Source: Bacillus sp. EB01 (lineage in GTDB: Bacteria; Bacillota; Bacilli; Bacillales; Cytobacillaceae). Taken from it: a DNA stretch of 64,000 nt. The position numbers were made by a program, and so were the translations under genes. Below, piece by piece: positions 36,562 through 45,596 of the stretch (positions are counted from its first letter, which is position 1; each line of letters starts with the position of its first letter). The stretch lies in assembly GCF_000613125.1 (NCBI RefSeq), contig NZ_HG964497.1, forward strand, positions 3,474,153 through 3,538,152, in the 5' to 3' direction. The notes beneath the pieces were generated by a model that saw nothing but the letters and a program-made list of their open reading frames with translations, ran no database searches and had not been told where the DNA came from.

Positions 36562-37464
36562 TTATGCACCTGATGAAGCTTGCAGTTTATAGATCACACT
36601 ATCAATTGGGCGGCTAAGGTGAGGCCGGACAATTTCGACAGCTTCGATAATTTTTTCAGGGGAAATACCGGTTTCAATCCCCATTCGCTCGAGCATATAC
36701 ACAACATCCTCTGTAGCGACATTTCCTGTCGCACCAGGCGCAAATGGGCAGCCGCCTAGTCCGCCCGCGGAAGTATCGAAACGGTCAATTCCAGCTTGCA
36801 TGGAAGCAAGTATGTTCGCTAATGCCAGCTTCCGCGTGTCGTGAAAATGGCCGGTCAGGAGGATGTTAGGCAGGATTTCCTTTAGTTTTTTAAAAAGTGA
36901 ATAGGCTTCATTTGGCACAGTCATCCCGATAGTATCCGCGACACTAAGCTCATCCACCCCAGCTTCGGCAAATTCCTGGCACAGCTTGATTGTGTCATCT
37001 TCAGAAATCTTGCCTTCAAAGGGGCAATGCCATGCAGTGGATATGCAAGCCCTTACAAAAAAGCCGTCAGTTTTTAAGTTGGCGATGAGCGGACGCAATT
37101 CAAACATGCTTTCTGCAGTGGTTTTGTTAATGTTCTTTTTATTAAAGGTGTTGCTGACTCCAACAAATACAGCAACCGCTTTGCAGCCAGTTTCTTTGAC
37201 ACGGTCAATTCCCTTCTGGTTAGGTGCGAGGACAATGGAACGCGTTTTGCCATCAAGGCATCCATCTACAATTTCCGCCGCATCGGCCATTTGGGGTACC
37301 CATTTTGGTGAGACAAACGAGGTTAGTTCCATTTCAGTAATTCCAGCGAGGCGAAGGGCATGGATGAATTCCTTCTTAGCTTCCGTTGGTACAAATCCTT
37401 TTTCATTTTGAAGCCCATCCCTTGGTCCAACTTCAATAACCGTCACATTGCGTGGCAGCTGCAT
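36562..37464 (-). CDS. mvaB: Hydroxymethylglutaryl-CoA lyase
   Basis: Cleaves HMG-CoA to acetoacetate and acetyl-CoA, the last step of leucine degradation. The 300-residue TIM barrel has EVGPRDGLQNE at the substrate site, metal ligands HFHDTRKLA and the catalytic Cys loop GGLGGCPFAPGATGN. ATG 37464 (MQLPRNVTV) follows AAGGGGGAG; a longer start (37497) includes that site. Divergent from a thiolase gene that can use the acetoacetyl-CoA formed from its product. Confidence 0.93.
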   Translation of the reverse strand: MQLPRNVTVIEVGPRDGLQNEKGFVPTEAKKEFIHALRLAGITEMELTSFVSPKWVPQMADAAEIVDGCLDGKTRSIVLAPNQKGIDRVKETGCKAVAVFVGVSNTFNKKNINKTTAESMFELRPLIANLKTDGFFVRACISTAWHCPFEGKISEDDTIKLCQEFAEAGVDELSVADTIGMTVPNEAYSLFKKLKEILPNILLTGHFHDTRKLALANILASMQAGIDRFDTSAGGLGGCPFAPGATGNVATEDVVYMLERMGIETGISPEKIIEAVEIVRPHLSRPIDSVIYKLQASSGA

Positions 37465-37595
37465 GCCATACTCCCCCTTAAGTTGCATTTTCTCCATTGT
37501 AATTTGACTATTTTGATTTATGCAAGTTTATGGATAATTTAATGCTATTAGGGTAAGAAGGTATTGAGAATTACTAGTTTGAAAGGGGAATAGGA

Positions 37596-38786
37596 ATGAA
37601 TCACAATGATATCGTAATTGTCGCTGCTGCAAGGACTGCAATTGGAAACTTTAATGGAAGCTTGAAAAGTGTTCCCGCGACTGAGCTGGGTGCAACAGTA
37701 ATCAAGGCTGCACTTGAACAGGCCGGACTCCAGCCGGATCAAGTAGATGAGGTTATCCTGGGGAACGTCCTCCAGGCTGGGCTGGGGCAAAACCCCGCCC
37801 GCCAGGCAGCGATTAAAGCAGGTATCCCTAATGCCGCTTCATCCATGACAATCAATAAAGTTTGCGGTTCCGGGCTAAAGGCGGTCCATCTTGCAGCACA
37901 GGCCATCTTCGCCGGAGACGCGGAGGTTGTTGTGGCAGGCGGAATGGAGAACATGAGCCAGGCGCCATACCTATTAAAAAATGCGCGCGAGGGATTCCGA
38001 ATGGGCGACCAGAAGGTAATCGACAGCATGATATATGATGGACTATGGGACGCATTTAACAATTATCATATGGGGGTCACCGCTGAAAATCTCGTTGAGA
38101 AATATGAAATTACAAGGCAGGATCAGGATGCTCTGGCGGTCGCTAGCCAGGAAAAGGCAGTACGGGCAATTGAAGAAGGAAAGTTCAAGGACGAAATAGT
38201 CCCGGTAACCATACCCCAGCGCAAAGGCGATCCAATTGTGTTTAATACAGATGAATATCCGAAGAAAGGGACATCTCCTGAAACACTTGCCAAGCTGCGC
38301 GCGGCCTTCAAAGCGGATGGAAGCGTAACAGCCGGCAATGCGTCAGGTATTAACGACGGCGCTGCTGTAGTAATTGTGATGAGCCGTAAAAAAGCTGAAG
38401 AATTAGGTGTAAAGCCGCTCGTCGTGTTAAAAGGGAACGGAAGCGCTGGAGTCGACCCGGCTATCATGGGCATAGGACCGGTAGAGGCAGTCAGGAAAGC
38501 GTTAAGGAAAGCTGGGGAATCGATTGAAAGCTTAGACCTCATTGAGGCGAACGAAGCTTTTGCCGCACAATCCCTCGCAGTTGCCAAGGATTTGGGCTTT
38601 GATATGAATAAAGTAAACGTCAACGGCGGCGCGATAGCACTTGGCCACCCAATCGGAGCAAGCGGCGCAAGAATCCTCGTCACACTCATTCATGAAATGA
38701 AAAGAAGGAACGCAAAAAAAGGCCTCGCCACACTTTGTATCGGCGGGGGACAGGGAGTCGCCTCCGTAGTTGAACTAGCAGAATAG
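37596..38786 (+). CDS. thl: Acetyl-CoA C-acetyltransferase (thiolase)
   Basis: Cleaves or forms acetoacetyl-CoA. 396 residues with catalytic Cys90 ([11 protein letters not shown]), [21 protein letters not shown] (catalytic His) and the C-terminal CIGGGQG with the second Cys. ATG after GAAAGGGGAATAGG. Its neighbour mvaB yields acetoacetate, and the bkd genes elsewhere in the window supply branched acyl-CoA, so a role in amino acid degradation is likely; a biosynthetic role is possible. Confidence 0.93.
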   Translation: MNHNDIVIVAAARTAIGNFNGSLKSVPATELGATVIKAALEQAGLQPDQVDEVILGNVLQAGLGQNPARQAAIKAGIPNAASSMTINKVCGSGLKAVHLAAQAIFAGDAEVVVAGGMENMSQAPYLLKNAREGFRMGDQKVIDSMIYDGLWDAFNNYHMGVTAENLVEKYEITRQDQDALAVASQEKAVRAIEEGKFKDEIVPVTIPQRKGDPIVFNTDEYPKKGTSPETLAKLRAAFKADGSVTAGNASGINDGAAVVIVMSRKKAEELGVKPLVVLKGNGSAGVDPAIMGIGPVEAVRKALRKAGESIESLDLIEANEAFAAQSLAVAKDLGFDMNKVNVNGGAIALGHPIGASGARILVTLIHEMKRRNAKKGLATLCIGGGQGVASVVELAE

Positions 38787-38812
38787 CGGGATTACGAAAA
38801 ATCCAATGAAAG

Positions 38813-38840
38813 AACGGAAGCTGGATGCTTCCGTTTTTAT
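38813..38840 (+). terminator. Terminator of thl
   Basis: AACGGAAGC and GCTTCCGTT form a 9-bp stem, followed by TTTATTT. Confidence 0.85.
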
Positions 38841-38920
38841 TTGTGATTAAATTTTACAAACAATAGTATTGATAGCAGAGTTTTCATGAAAAATGAATAG
38901 TAGAGACAAGTTTCAAGAAC

Positions 38921-39060
38921 AAATATGCACACTTCCAAAGATTTATGCGCACTTCCCGGAATTTATGAACACTTCCAAAGATTTATGCTCACTTCCCGGA
39001 ATTTATGAACACTTCCCAGGATTTATGAACACTTTTCAAGATTTATGCACACTTTCAATT
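38921..39060. repeat. Tandem array of seven 20-bp units
   Basis: Seven head-to-tail units of exactly 20 bp with consensus ATTTATGMACACTTCCMRRR, each starting at 38,921 plus multiples of 20. The unit length is not a multiple of three, so the open frame across it is an accident. The rest of the 410-bp gap before yqkE holds only the thl terminator and a weak TATAAT at 39,162. A decayed relative lies at 20,482-20,590. Confidence 0.85.
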
Positions 39061-39198
39061 CTGGCGGCCAATGTGAAAGATCCTTTAGTACCCCAGTACC
39101 CCCGAAGAATCCCCTTAACCCAAGCAAAGATACGTTCGTTCCTCCATTTAAAAAGATGAAGTATAATAGTCTTATATTTAAAAAAGGAGCGGCGGGCT

Positions 39199-39456
39199 AT
39201 GGCAAAGAAAAAGCAAGCGAAAAGACAAAATCAGCAATCAAAAAAGACCGAAACACCACTTACACTGGGAGATATGATAAATCAGGATATATTCACCCAA
39301 CTAAAGAATCGTCAGCACGAACTGAAAGAGGAAGAAAAACGAAAAGTGGAAGAAGAAGAAAACCGCAAACGCGAGGAGCGCCGCTTAAAAGAAAAGAATA
39401 AAAGCTTTGAAGAGCTTTTAAACGAAAGCGGCATGAATTGGAAGGAGTTTAAGTAA
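39199..39456 (+). CDS. yqkE: DUF3886 family protein (YqkE)
   Basis: 85 residues, highly charged and helical: a basic start (MAKKKQAKRQNQQSKK), LTLGDMINQDIFTQLKNRQHELKEEEKR, a long Glu/Lys/Arg coiled-coil-like helix, and the conserved end KNKSFEELLNESGMNWKEFK. This matches B. subtilis YqkE. ATG after AAAGGAGCGG. The GrpB gene overlaps its stop (TAATG). Function unknown. Confidence 0.88.
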   Translation: MAKKKQAKRQNQQSKKTETPLTLGDMINQDIFTQLKNRQHELKEEEKRKVEEEENRKREERRLKEKNKSFEELLNESGMNWKEFK

Positions 39457-39986
39457 TGGTCCCACGGAAAGTAGAGGTGGCACCTTATTCGGCCGATTGG
39501 CCAAAACGGTTTGAGGCGGAAAAAGATAATATTCTAAAGGAATTGAGAACAGACAGGGTTATTCTTCATCATATCGGCAGTACATCTGTACCAGGCCTTA
39601 GCGCGAAACCAATTATTGATATACTGGCAGAGGTGGAGTCTCTGGAGATTTTTGATAGGAATGAACGCAGTCTGATGAATGCAGGCTACATTGGGAGGGG
39701 AGAAAACGGGATTGCGGGCCGGCGATATTATATAAAAGTAAATCCGAACGGAGAACGGCTCGTCCATCTCCATGCGTTTGAAAAGGGAAGTCCTCATATC
39801 AACAGGCATCTCTATTTCCGCGACTATCTTATTAGCCATTTTGATAGAGCTAATGCATACGGAAAAATAAAGGAAGAGGCCGCATCCAAATTCCCTAATG
39901 ACATCACCGCATATATAGCATATAAAGAAAAAATAGTTTTAGATATCGAACGAGAAGCGATAAATTGGGCGAAAACACAGAAATAG
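39456..39986 (+). CDS. GrpB/UPF0157 family nucleotidyltransferase-fold protein
   Basis: 176 residues of the UPF0157/GrpB family: VEVAPYSADWPKRFEAEKDNIL, HHIGSTSVPGLSAKPIIDILAEV (the nucleotidyltransferase-like G-S and D.D positions), and YIKVNPNGERLVHLHAFEKGSPHINRHLYFRDYL. Biochemical function is unknown. ATG overlaps the yqkE stop, so it is translationally coupled. Confidence 0.87.
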   Translation: MVPRKVEVAPYSADWPKRFEAEKDNILKELRTDRVILHHIGSTSVPGLSAKPIIDILAEVESLEIFDRNERSLMNAGYIGRGENGIAGRRYYIKVNPNGERLVHLHAFEKGSPHINRHLYFRDYLISHFDRANAYGKIKEEAASKFPNDITAYIAYKEKIVLDIEREAINWAKTQK

Positions 39987-40020
39987 GGCAGCCGCTTCAA
40001 ATGATGGCTGCCCTATTTAT
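39986..40020. terminator. Convergent terminator between the GrpB and aldo/keto reductase genes
   Basis: GGGCAGCC and GGCTGCCC form a perfect 8-bp stem followed by TATTTATTT. Confidence 0.8.
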
Positions 40021-40929
40021 TTATCGATGCGCACTATACTTATTAACTTTTGTAAGCTCACGAATGACTGCTATTTCTTCGTCTGTAAGCGGGTTGGCTC
40101 GTGCTGCCCTCGCATTCTGCACAATCTGTTCAGCACTGCTTGCACCCGCAACAACTGAAGCGATTGCAGGATGTGATAGGTTGTATTGAAGGGCAGCCTC
40201 GGCTAGAGAGCGGGAACCCAGTTTTTCTTTTAACAAAGGCAATAGCCTTTCAAGTTCCTCGTAGCTGTAATCCAGGTAGCCTTCAGAAGAGGCTTTTTCG
40301 AGCATTTTTTCACTAAGCAGGCCTTTTGCAACCGGACCTCTTGTGACTGCGGATACACCATTGGCCTTTAACAAAGGCAAGATTTCCTCCTCTGGCCGCC
40401 GGTCAAGCATGCTGTACTGGACCATCACAGATACGAGCGAAGATTTATCCACATATTCTCTTACAACATTCGGCCGGATTGATGAAATGCCATAATAGCG
40501 GATTAACCCTTCGGATTTCATTTCCTCGAATGCCTCAATCGTTTCATCAATTGGATCATCGACCGTGCCGCCATGCAGCTGATACAAATCTATGTAATCT
40601 GTCCGAAGACGTTTTAGACTGTCCTTAACTGCATTCTTAACATGTTCCTTTGAAGGGTCCCACGTCCAGCCAGATTTGTCCTGCTTCCAGCGATTTCCCG
40701 CCTTCGTGGCAATGATCACCTTGTCCCGCCGGCCTTTCAGGGTTTCACCTAGAATCTTTTCATTCTGGCCGAAATCATAGAGGTCGGCAGTATCAAAGTA
40801 GTTAATTCCTTCATCCAGCGCGGCATCAATGATTGAACGGACCTTGTCCACATCAGTTCCAAGCGACATGCAGCCAAGCCCGAGAACGCTAACCTCCAAC
40901 TCGGAATTGCCAAGTGTATTCTTTTTCAT
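40021..40929 (-). CDS. yqkF: Aldo/keto reductase (YqkF-like)
   Basis: 302 residues of the AKR TIM barrel, with the catalytic tetrad region FDTADLYDFGQNEKILGE (Asp, Tyr), Lys in VIIATKAGN and His in YQLHGG. ATG 40929 (MKKNTLGNSELEVSV) is 8 bp after AAGGAG; two earlier in-frame codons overlap that site. NADPH dependence is typical; substrate unknown. Same position as B. subtilis yqkF. Confidence 0.9.
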   Translation of the reverse strand: MKKNTLGNSELEVSVLGLGCMSLGTDVDKVRSIIDAALDEGINYFDTADLYDFGQNEKILGETLKGRRDKVIIATKAGNRWKQDKSGWTWDPSKEHVKNAVKDSLKRLRTDYIDLYQLHGGTVDDPIDETIEAFEEMKSEGLIRYYGISSIRPNVVREYVDKSSLVSVMVQYSMLDRRPEEEILPLLKANGVSAVTRGPVAKGLLSEKMLEKASSEGYLDYSYEELERLLPLLKEKLGSRSLAEAALQYNLSHPAIASVVAGASSAEQIVQNARAARANPLTDEEIAVIRELTKVNKYSAHR

Positions 40930-40969
40930 AGCCATCACTCCTTATTGCCATTGTACCCTCATGAGTGAA

Positions 40970-41116
40970 TTAGCGGCAACTTGACTGCCTCTTGGCTTCA
41001 AATTGAAGCAGTTCAGAAACTGTAAGGTGGACAGAACCCAATTCACGGAGTAAATATTTGATTTCCCAGGCCTTTCCGGTCATAGTGAAGCCCTTCTTGT
41101 GTACATACGCTTTCAT
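40970..41116 (-). CDS. mciZ: Z-ring formation inhibitor MciZ
   Basis: 48 residues. The N-terminal part MKAYVHKKGFTMTGKAWEIK matches the B. subtilis MciZ pattern (MKVHR..KG....GKAWEI), the part that binds the C-terminal face of FtsZ and caps filaments in the mother cell. It sits, as in B. subtilis, next to and divergent from nudF, and has a sigma-E-like promoter upstream. The C-terminus is about eight residues longer. GGGGGAA precedes the ATG. Confidence 0.82.
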   Translation of the reverse strand: MKAYVHKKGFTMTGKAWEIKYLLRELGSVHLTVSELLQFEAKRQSSCR

Positions 41117-41146
41117 GGTTAATTTCCCCCAATTAAAGTATGATAG

Positions 41147-41175
41147 AATGTATGAACAGATAGTCAGGAATAGAA
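41147..41175 (-). promoter_or_regulatory. Candidate sigma-E promoter of mciZ
   Basis: On the minus strand TTCTATT and CATACATT are spaced 14 bp. The -10 is a consensus match; the -35 matches five of seven. Confidence 0.55.
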
Positions 41176-41190
41176 CAGGAGTGGCAATGG

Positions 41191-41742
41191 ATGGGAAATT
41201 TAGAGGAAAAAACTATCGGAAGCAAGGAAATTTTCAGCGGAAGAATTATTACCGTTAAGCTCGATGAAGTTGAGCTTCCAAATGGAAAGACGTCCACCAG
41301 GGAAATTGTGAAACATCCAGGTGCAGTAGCTGTGCTAGCTGTTACCGATGATAATAAAATAGTCATGGTTGAACAATACAGGAAACCAATGGAGAAGATC
41401 CTAGTGGAAATACCGGCAGGAAAGCTTGAAAAAGGGGAAGACCCTGCAGTCTGCGCCCGCCGGGAATTGGAAGAGGAGACAGGCTACGAGTGCCAGGAAA
41501 TGGAGCTCTTGATTTCTTTCTACACCTCTCCGGGATTTGCGGATGAAATCGTCCACCTGTATATTGCTAAAGGCCTTTCTCAAAAGGAAGATGCTGCAGG
41601 ACTAGATGAGGATGAATTCGTCAATGTTATGGAACTTACGCTGGAAGAAGCATTAACTTTAATAGAAGAAAAAAGAATATATGATGCGAAAACTGCTTAT
41701 GCTGTCCAATATGTACAGCTGCAGGAGGCGCTTTCGAAATAA
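41191..41742 (+). CDS. nudF: ADP-ribose pyrophosphatase (NUDIX)
   Basis: 183 residues. The Nudix box reads GKLEKGEDPAVCARRELEEETGYE (GX5EX7REUXEEXGU fits). N-terminal sheet domain KEIFSGRIITVKLDEVELPNG is that of ADP-ribose pyrophosphatases. Hydrolyses ADP-ribose to AMP and ribose-5-phosphate, removing a protein-modifying metabolite. ATG 41191 follows AGGAG by 9 bp; an ATG at 41187 is out of frame. Its stop overlaps the next ATG. Confidence 0.92.
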   Translation: MGNLEEKTIGSKEIFSGRIITVKLDEVELPNGKTSTREIVKHPGAVAVLAVTDDNKIVMVEQYRKPMEKILVEIPAGKLEKGEDPAVCARRELEEETGYECQEMELLISFYTSPGFADEIVHLYIAKGLSQKEDAAGLDEDEFVNVMELTLEEALTLIEEKRIYDAKTAYAVQYVQLQEALSK

Positions 41743-42908
41743 TGAAAAAGTTCTACACGGATTTGCATATCCACATTGGCCGGACTAAGACAGGAAAGCC
41801 AGTCAAAATAACCGGGGCAAAATCACTGACATTCACCAATATCATTGAACATGCCCGCAATAAAAAAGGTCTTCATATGATTGGTATAATTGATTGCCAT
41901 TCACCGGAAGTCATCGTCGAGATGGAGGAACTAATGCTTGCGGGTGAGATGTCTGAACTATCAGGCGGTGGATTGGAATTTGGAGGGATGGCTGTCATTC
42001 CAGGTTCAGAGCTGGAGATTTATGATCCGGGAACTAAGGGACCAATCCATGTCCTTGTATTTATGCCCAACATGAAAACGATGAAGGAGTTTTCCGCTTG
42101 GCTTTCAGGGAAAATGAAAAACGTAAATCTTAGCTCACAGCGGATTTACGCTACTGGCCGGGAGCTTCAAATCAAAGTGAAGGAACTTGGCGGTCTGTTC
42201 ATTCCCGCCCACGTATTCACACCTTTTAAAAGCCTATACGGAAAAGGTGTCAATAAATCTCTCGAGGAAGTTTTTGACCCACAGCTTATAGATGGCATTG
42301 AGCTTGGATTAAGCTCAGATACTAATATGGCAGATGGATTGGAGGAACTGCATAGCTATCCTTTTTTAACAAATTCAGATGCCCATTCACTTGCAAAAAT
42401 AGCCCGGGAATACCAGGCGATTTTAATGGAAGAAGCGTCTTTTACGAATCTCGCCCTGGGATTAAGGGGAGAAGGGGGATGCGGGATCCTGGCTAATTAT
42501 GGTTTGGATCCATTGCTTGGCAAATACCATAGGACGGTTTGTACAGACTGTTTGCAGCCAAATAATAAAACGGGAGAACCTTGCAGCAACTGCGGTTCAA
42601 TGAAGATTACTAGAGGAGTCGCGGACAGGATAGCAGAGTTGTCGAGTGCTGCACAACGCCCGAACTGGCGGCCCCCGTATATCCACCAGGTTCCCTTAGA
42701 GTTTATCCCGGGGCTTGGCCCAAAGCTTTTTGAAAAATTATTGTGGCATTTCGGGACGGAAATGGCCATCCTTCATGATGTTCCAAGTGAAGCAATTGAG
42801 CAGGTAATACCGGAGCGAATTGCCAAGCTCATTATCGAGGCAAGAGAAGGCAGATTACGTTTAACTGCCGGCGGTGGAGGTAAATATGGGAAGGTAGACT
42901 TCTCATAG
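41742..42908 (+). CDS. yqxK: Endonuclease Q family protein (YqxK, PHP domain)
   Basis: 388 residues. PHP-type metal motif DLHIHIGR at the start, PGSELEIYDP, LTNSDAHSLA late in the domain, and a four-Cys zinc cluster CTDC...CSNC (about 267-285), then a helix-hairpin-helix-like tail (FIPGLGPKLFEKLLWHFG). EndoQ cleaves 5' of deaminated bases such as hypoxanthine and uracil in DNA. Coupled to nudF by TAATG. Confidence 0.87.
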   Translation: MKKFYTDLHIHIGRTKTGKPVKITGAKSLTFTNIIEHARNKKGLHMIGIIDCHSPEVIVEMEELMLAGEMSELSGGGLEFGGMAVIPGSELEIYDPGTKGPIHVLVFMPNMKTMKEFSAWLSGKMKNVNLSSQRIYATGRELQIKVKELGGLFIPAHVFTPFKSLYGKGVNKSLEEVFDPQLIDGIELGLSSDTNMADGLEELHSYPFLTNSDAHSLAKIAREYQAILMEEASFTNLALGLRGEGGCGILANYGLDPLLGKYHRTVCTDCLQPNNKTGEPCSNCGSMKITRGVADRIAELSSAAQRPNWRPPYIHQVPLEFIPGLGPKLFEKLLWHFGTEMAILHDVPSEAIEQVIPERIAKLIIEAREGRLRLTAGGGGKYGKVDFS

Positions 42909-42946
42909 AGATAATCATTTAATAGTAGGAAATGGAGAGAGACAGT

Positions 42947-42974
42947 AATATCAAGATAGGATTGGCATACAATG
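42947..42974 (+). promoter_or_regulatory. Sigma-E promoter of spoIIM
   Basis: TAATATC and CATACAAT are spaced 13 bp, a near-perfect match to the sigma-E consensus, 33 bp before the gene start. Confidence 0.75.
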
Positions 42975-43006
42975 GTAGAAACACGAACCGTTTAGGGGGA
43001 AATGCC

Positions 43007-43645
43007 ATGAAAAAACGTATGAACCAGTCCATCGTATCAGCATATTTAGGCGAGCACTCCTCAATCTTCCTGTTTGTTTCCATCCTGTTCATGATGGGAG
43101 TCATTTTTGGGGCTATTATCGTAAACAGCATGAGCCTTGGTCAAAAGGAAGATTTATTCTATTATTTATCTCAATTTTTCGGACAGATAGCCAGTGGTGA
43201 AACAGAATCTGCCAGGAACTTATTTATCCAAAGCCTTTTGCATAATAGCAAATTCATTTCCCTGATGTGGATTCTTGGAATTTCCATCATTGGACTTCCG
43301 GTTATTTTAATTCTGCTGTTTATTAAAGGAATGGTCATCGGATTTACAGTTGGCTTCCTAGTCAGCCAAATGGGCTGGGATGGCTTTGTTTTTGCTTTTG
43401 TTTCAATTCTGCCGCAAAATGTGATAATCATACCTGTCTTTATCATTATGGCAGCAGTGTCGATAGTATTTTCTCTGAAAATGATCCGGAGGCAGTTTTT
43501 CAAAAAGGTCGGCCAACCGATAGCGCCATTATTCGGAAGGTATTTGATTTTTCTTGCTGCCGCACTGTTTTTATTAGTGGTTGGATCGGGTATTGAGGCA
43601 TATCTTTCGCCAGGTTTCATGAAGGCAGTCGCAGGTTCCCTTTAG
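43007..43645 (+). CDS. spoIIM: Stage II sporulation protein M
   Basis: SpoIIM works with SpoIID and SpoIIP in the mother cell membrane to drive septal peptidoglycan remodelling and engulfment. 212 residues with about five membrane segments: FLFVSILFMMGVIFGAIIV near the start, two in the middle (around WILGISIIGLPVIL and FVSILPQNVIIIPVF) and a C-terminal one. ATG 43007 follows AGGGGGAAA; a longer ORF start would begin before the promoter. Confidence 0.93.
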   Translation: MKKRMNQSIVSAYLGEHSSIFLFVSILFMMGVIFGAIIVNSMSLGQKEDLFYYLSQFFGQIASGETESARNLFIQSLLHNSKFISLMWILGISIIGLPVILILLFIKGMVIGFTVGFLVSQMGWDGFVFAFVSILPQNVIIIPVFIIMAAVSIVFSLKMIRRQFFKKVGQPIAPLFGRYLIFLAAALFLLVVGSGIEAYLSPGFMKAVAGSL

Positions 43646-43685
43646 TGATAATCAATTTCAGTTAATAATCATTTTAAACTGTTGT

Positions 43686-43700
43686 TTATAATAATTTTAG
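43686..43700 (+). promoter_or_regulatory. PerR/Fur-box-like site upstream of fur
   Basis: TTATAATAATTTTAG matches the TTATAATNATTATAA Per box at 12 of 14 defined positions. fur is PerR-regulated in B. subtilis; here it is an inference. Confidence 0.5.
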
Positions 43701-43760
43701 TTTTCATCTTAATTTCTATCTGCTATAATGGGAGGGACAGTTGCGAGGGAGGTCAACCCC

Positions 43761-44240
43761 ATGGAAACAAGGATTGAAAGAATAAAAAAACAGTTGCATT
43801 CGTCAAGCTATAAGCTTACTCCGCAACGCGAAGCAACCGTTCGGGTTTTGCTGGAAAACGAAGAGGATCATCTCAGTGCAGAAGATGTCTATCTGCTTGT
43901 TAAAGAGAAATCACCCGAAATCGGCCTGGCAACTGTTTACCGAACATTGGAATTGCTGACTGAATTGAAAATAGTTGATAAGATTAATTTTGGAGACGGA
44001 GTCTCGAGATACGACCTTCGCCAGGAAGGTGCCGCCCATTTCCATCATCATCTTGTTTGTATCGAGTGCGGCGCTGTGGATGAAATTCAAGAAGACCTGT
44101 TGGAAGACGTTGAAGAAATCGTGGAACGCCGCTGGAATTTTAAAATTAAGGATCACCGGCTCACCTTCCATGGAATTTGCCATCGCTGCCAGGGGAAAAG
44201 TGAAACTGCCGAATTGGAAGCAGAATTTACAAATAAATAA
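43761..44240 (+). CDS. fur: Ferric uptake regulator Fur
   Basis: Iron-dependent repressor. The 159 residues have an N-terminal winged helix (KLTPQREATVRVLLE...SPEIGLATVYRTLELL) and a C-terminal metal/dimer domain with HFHHHLVCIECG and CHRCQ, giving the two Zn Cys pairs. Lack of a PerR-type oxidisation arrangement cannot be judged from sequence, but gene order (spoIIM-fur-yqzK-xerD) is that of fur. ATG 43761 follows GAGGGAGG. Confidence 0.93.
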   Translation: METRIERIKKQLHSSSYKLTPQREATVRVLLENEEDHLSAEDVYLLVKEKSPEIGLATVYRTLELLTELKIVDKINFGDGVSRYDLRQEGAAHFHHHLVCIECGAVDEIQEDLLEDVEEIVERRWNFKIKDHRLTFHGICHRCQGKSETAELEAEFTNK

Positions 44241-44248
44241 CATACAAG

Positions 44249-44279
44249 AACCTGCCAAATTGGCAGGTTCTTTTTTTCT
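44249..44279 (+). terminator. Terminator of fur
   Basis: AACCTGCCAA and TTGGCAGGTT form a perfect 10-bp stem with a 1-nt loop in this reading, then CTTTTTTT. Confidence 0.9.
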
Positions 44280-44358
44280 GCAGGGCGATCCCCAGGTATA
44301 ATATCGTGCAATTTTGGCATACCTTGTACTAAAACCAGAAACCTTGGGGGAAAAGAAC

Positions 44359-44586
44359 ATGTTGTCATTTTGCAGGGCTGTTTATCATACATTGAAGGTA
44401 TTTATCCTGTTTGTAACCTGCACGGTACTATTTTATTATGGTATGATGTGGTTACACGAAGAGTATCAGAACTATCACCGGTACGATGAGCCGAAGGGAA
44501 CTGCAGTGAAAGTGTCCAGCACATCACAGGCTAGTAATCCCGAATGGCTGGACCGGTTGTTGCTGTTCTATTTGAGCGGGGAGTAA
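44359..44586 (+). CDS. yqzK: DUF4227 family protein (YqzK)
   Basis: 75 residues: one membrane helix (about 7-28) then a polar tail with [13 protein letters not shown] and [13 protein letters not shown]. This is the DUF4227 pattern, and the position directly before xerD is as in B. subtilis. ATG 44359 follows TGGGGGAAAAG. Ends 5 bp before xerD. Function unknown. Confidence 0.85.
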   Translation: MLSFCRAVYHTLKVFILFVTCTVLFYYGMMWLHEEYQNYHRYDEPKGTAVKVSSTSQASNPEWLDRLLLFYLSGE

Positions 44587-44591
44587 TTTGC

Positions 44592-45488
44592 ATGATGGAA
44601 GATCACTTGAAAGATTTCATCCATTTCCTACTAGTGGAAAAAGGATTGTCACAAAATACTGTTGTAGCATATGAACGTGACTTAAAGGCTTATTTGAAAC
44701 ATGTGAAAAACAAAAGCGGGTTAACATCAGTCAATGAGATTCAAAGGACGCATATCCTGCACTTTCTTGGAAAATTGAAGGAAGATGGGAAGTCGTCAAA
44801 AACTATTGCCAGACACGTGGCGTCAATTCGTTCCTTCCACCAGTTTTTATTGAGGGACAAAGCATCTGAACACGATCCTTCTGTCCATATTGAAACGCCG
44901 CAGCTTGAGAGGAACCTTCCAAAGGTCTTAAGCATGGAGGAAGTTGAGACCTTGCTGGAAGCTCCGACAGAGGATGGCCCATTTGGGCTTAGAGACAAAG
45001 CAATGCTCGAAATCCTTTATGCAACGGGCATACGGGTAAGTGAACTAATAGGCTTGAATATCGGAGACCTTCATTTACAAATGGGCTTTGTCCGCTGCAT
45101 AGGGAAGGGAAACAAGGAACGGATCATTCCGATCGGCCGGACCGCGTCTGAGACACTGGAAAGATATCTTTCTGACGGCAGGCCTCAGCTCGTAGCCAAA
45201 ACCGGGCGTGAAGATGCCTTATTCCTTAACCATCTTGGACATAGGCTGACTAGGCAGGGGTTCTGGAAAATCTTGAAGAAGCTTGCCGAGGAAGCGGGAA
45301 TTGAGAGACCATTGACCCCGCACACACTAAGGCACTCATTTGCAACGCATTTGTTAGAGAATGGGGCGGACTTACGGGCTGTTCAGGAAATGCTAGGGCA
45401 CGCAGACATTTCAACTACTCAAATTTACACACATGTCACGAAGGTAAGGCTGCGTGATGTATACAGTAAATTCCATCCAAGAGCTTAA
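44592..45488 (+). CDS. xerD: Site-specific tyrosine recombinase XerD
   Basis: With XerC, resolves chromosome dimers at dif. 298 residues: an N-terminal SAM-like core-binding domain ([23 protein letters not shown]) and a catalytic domain with Arg in [12 protein letters not shown], Lys in [17 protein letters not shown] (His-x-x-Arg), [14 protein letters not shown] (His and nucleophilic Tyr). ATG 44592 follows GGGGAG by 8 bp. Confidence 0.94.
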   Translation: MMEDHLKDFIHFLLVEKGLSQNTVVAYERDLKAYLKHVKNKSGLTSVNEIQRTHILHFLGKLKEDGKSSKTIARHVASIRSFHQFLLRDKASEHDPSVHIETPQLERNLPKVLSMEEVETLLEAPTEDGPFGLRDKAMLEILYATGIRVSELIGLNIGDLHLQMGFVRCIGKGNKERIIPIGRTASETLERYLSDGRPQLVAKTGREDALFLNHLGHRLTRQGFWKILKKLAEEAGIERPLTPHTLRHSFATHLLENGADLRAVQEMLGHADISTTQIYTHVTKVRLRDVYSKFHPRA

Positions 45489-45500
45489 GAGTTTACTAGA

Positions 45501-45531
45501 AAGGCCAGCGAAGTGATAGCTGGTCTTTTTT
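45501..45531 (+). terminator. Terminator of xerD
   Basis: AAGGCCAGC and GCTGGTCTT form the stem with one G-T pair, followed by TTTT. Confidence 0.8.
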
Positions 45532-45596
45532 GGTGTTGATGGTGCGTGCGCTTTTTATATTCACGGAAAAGATTGGTCTTGAGAGCGGTTTCTTGC

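Noticed and set aside
38921-39060. Possible CRISPR array
   Set aside because: The units are contiguous with no unique spacers of constant length and no cas genes nearby.
38893-39159. 88-codon open frame across the 20-bp tandem array
   Set aside because: The repeat unit is 20 bp, so the product is a three-frame accident; there is no ribosome-binding site and the frame enters the yqkE promoter region.
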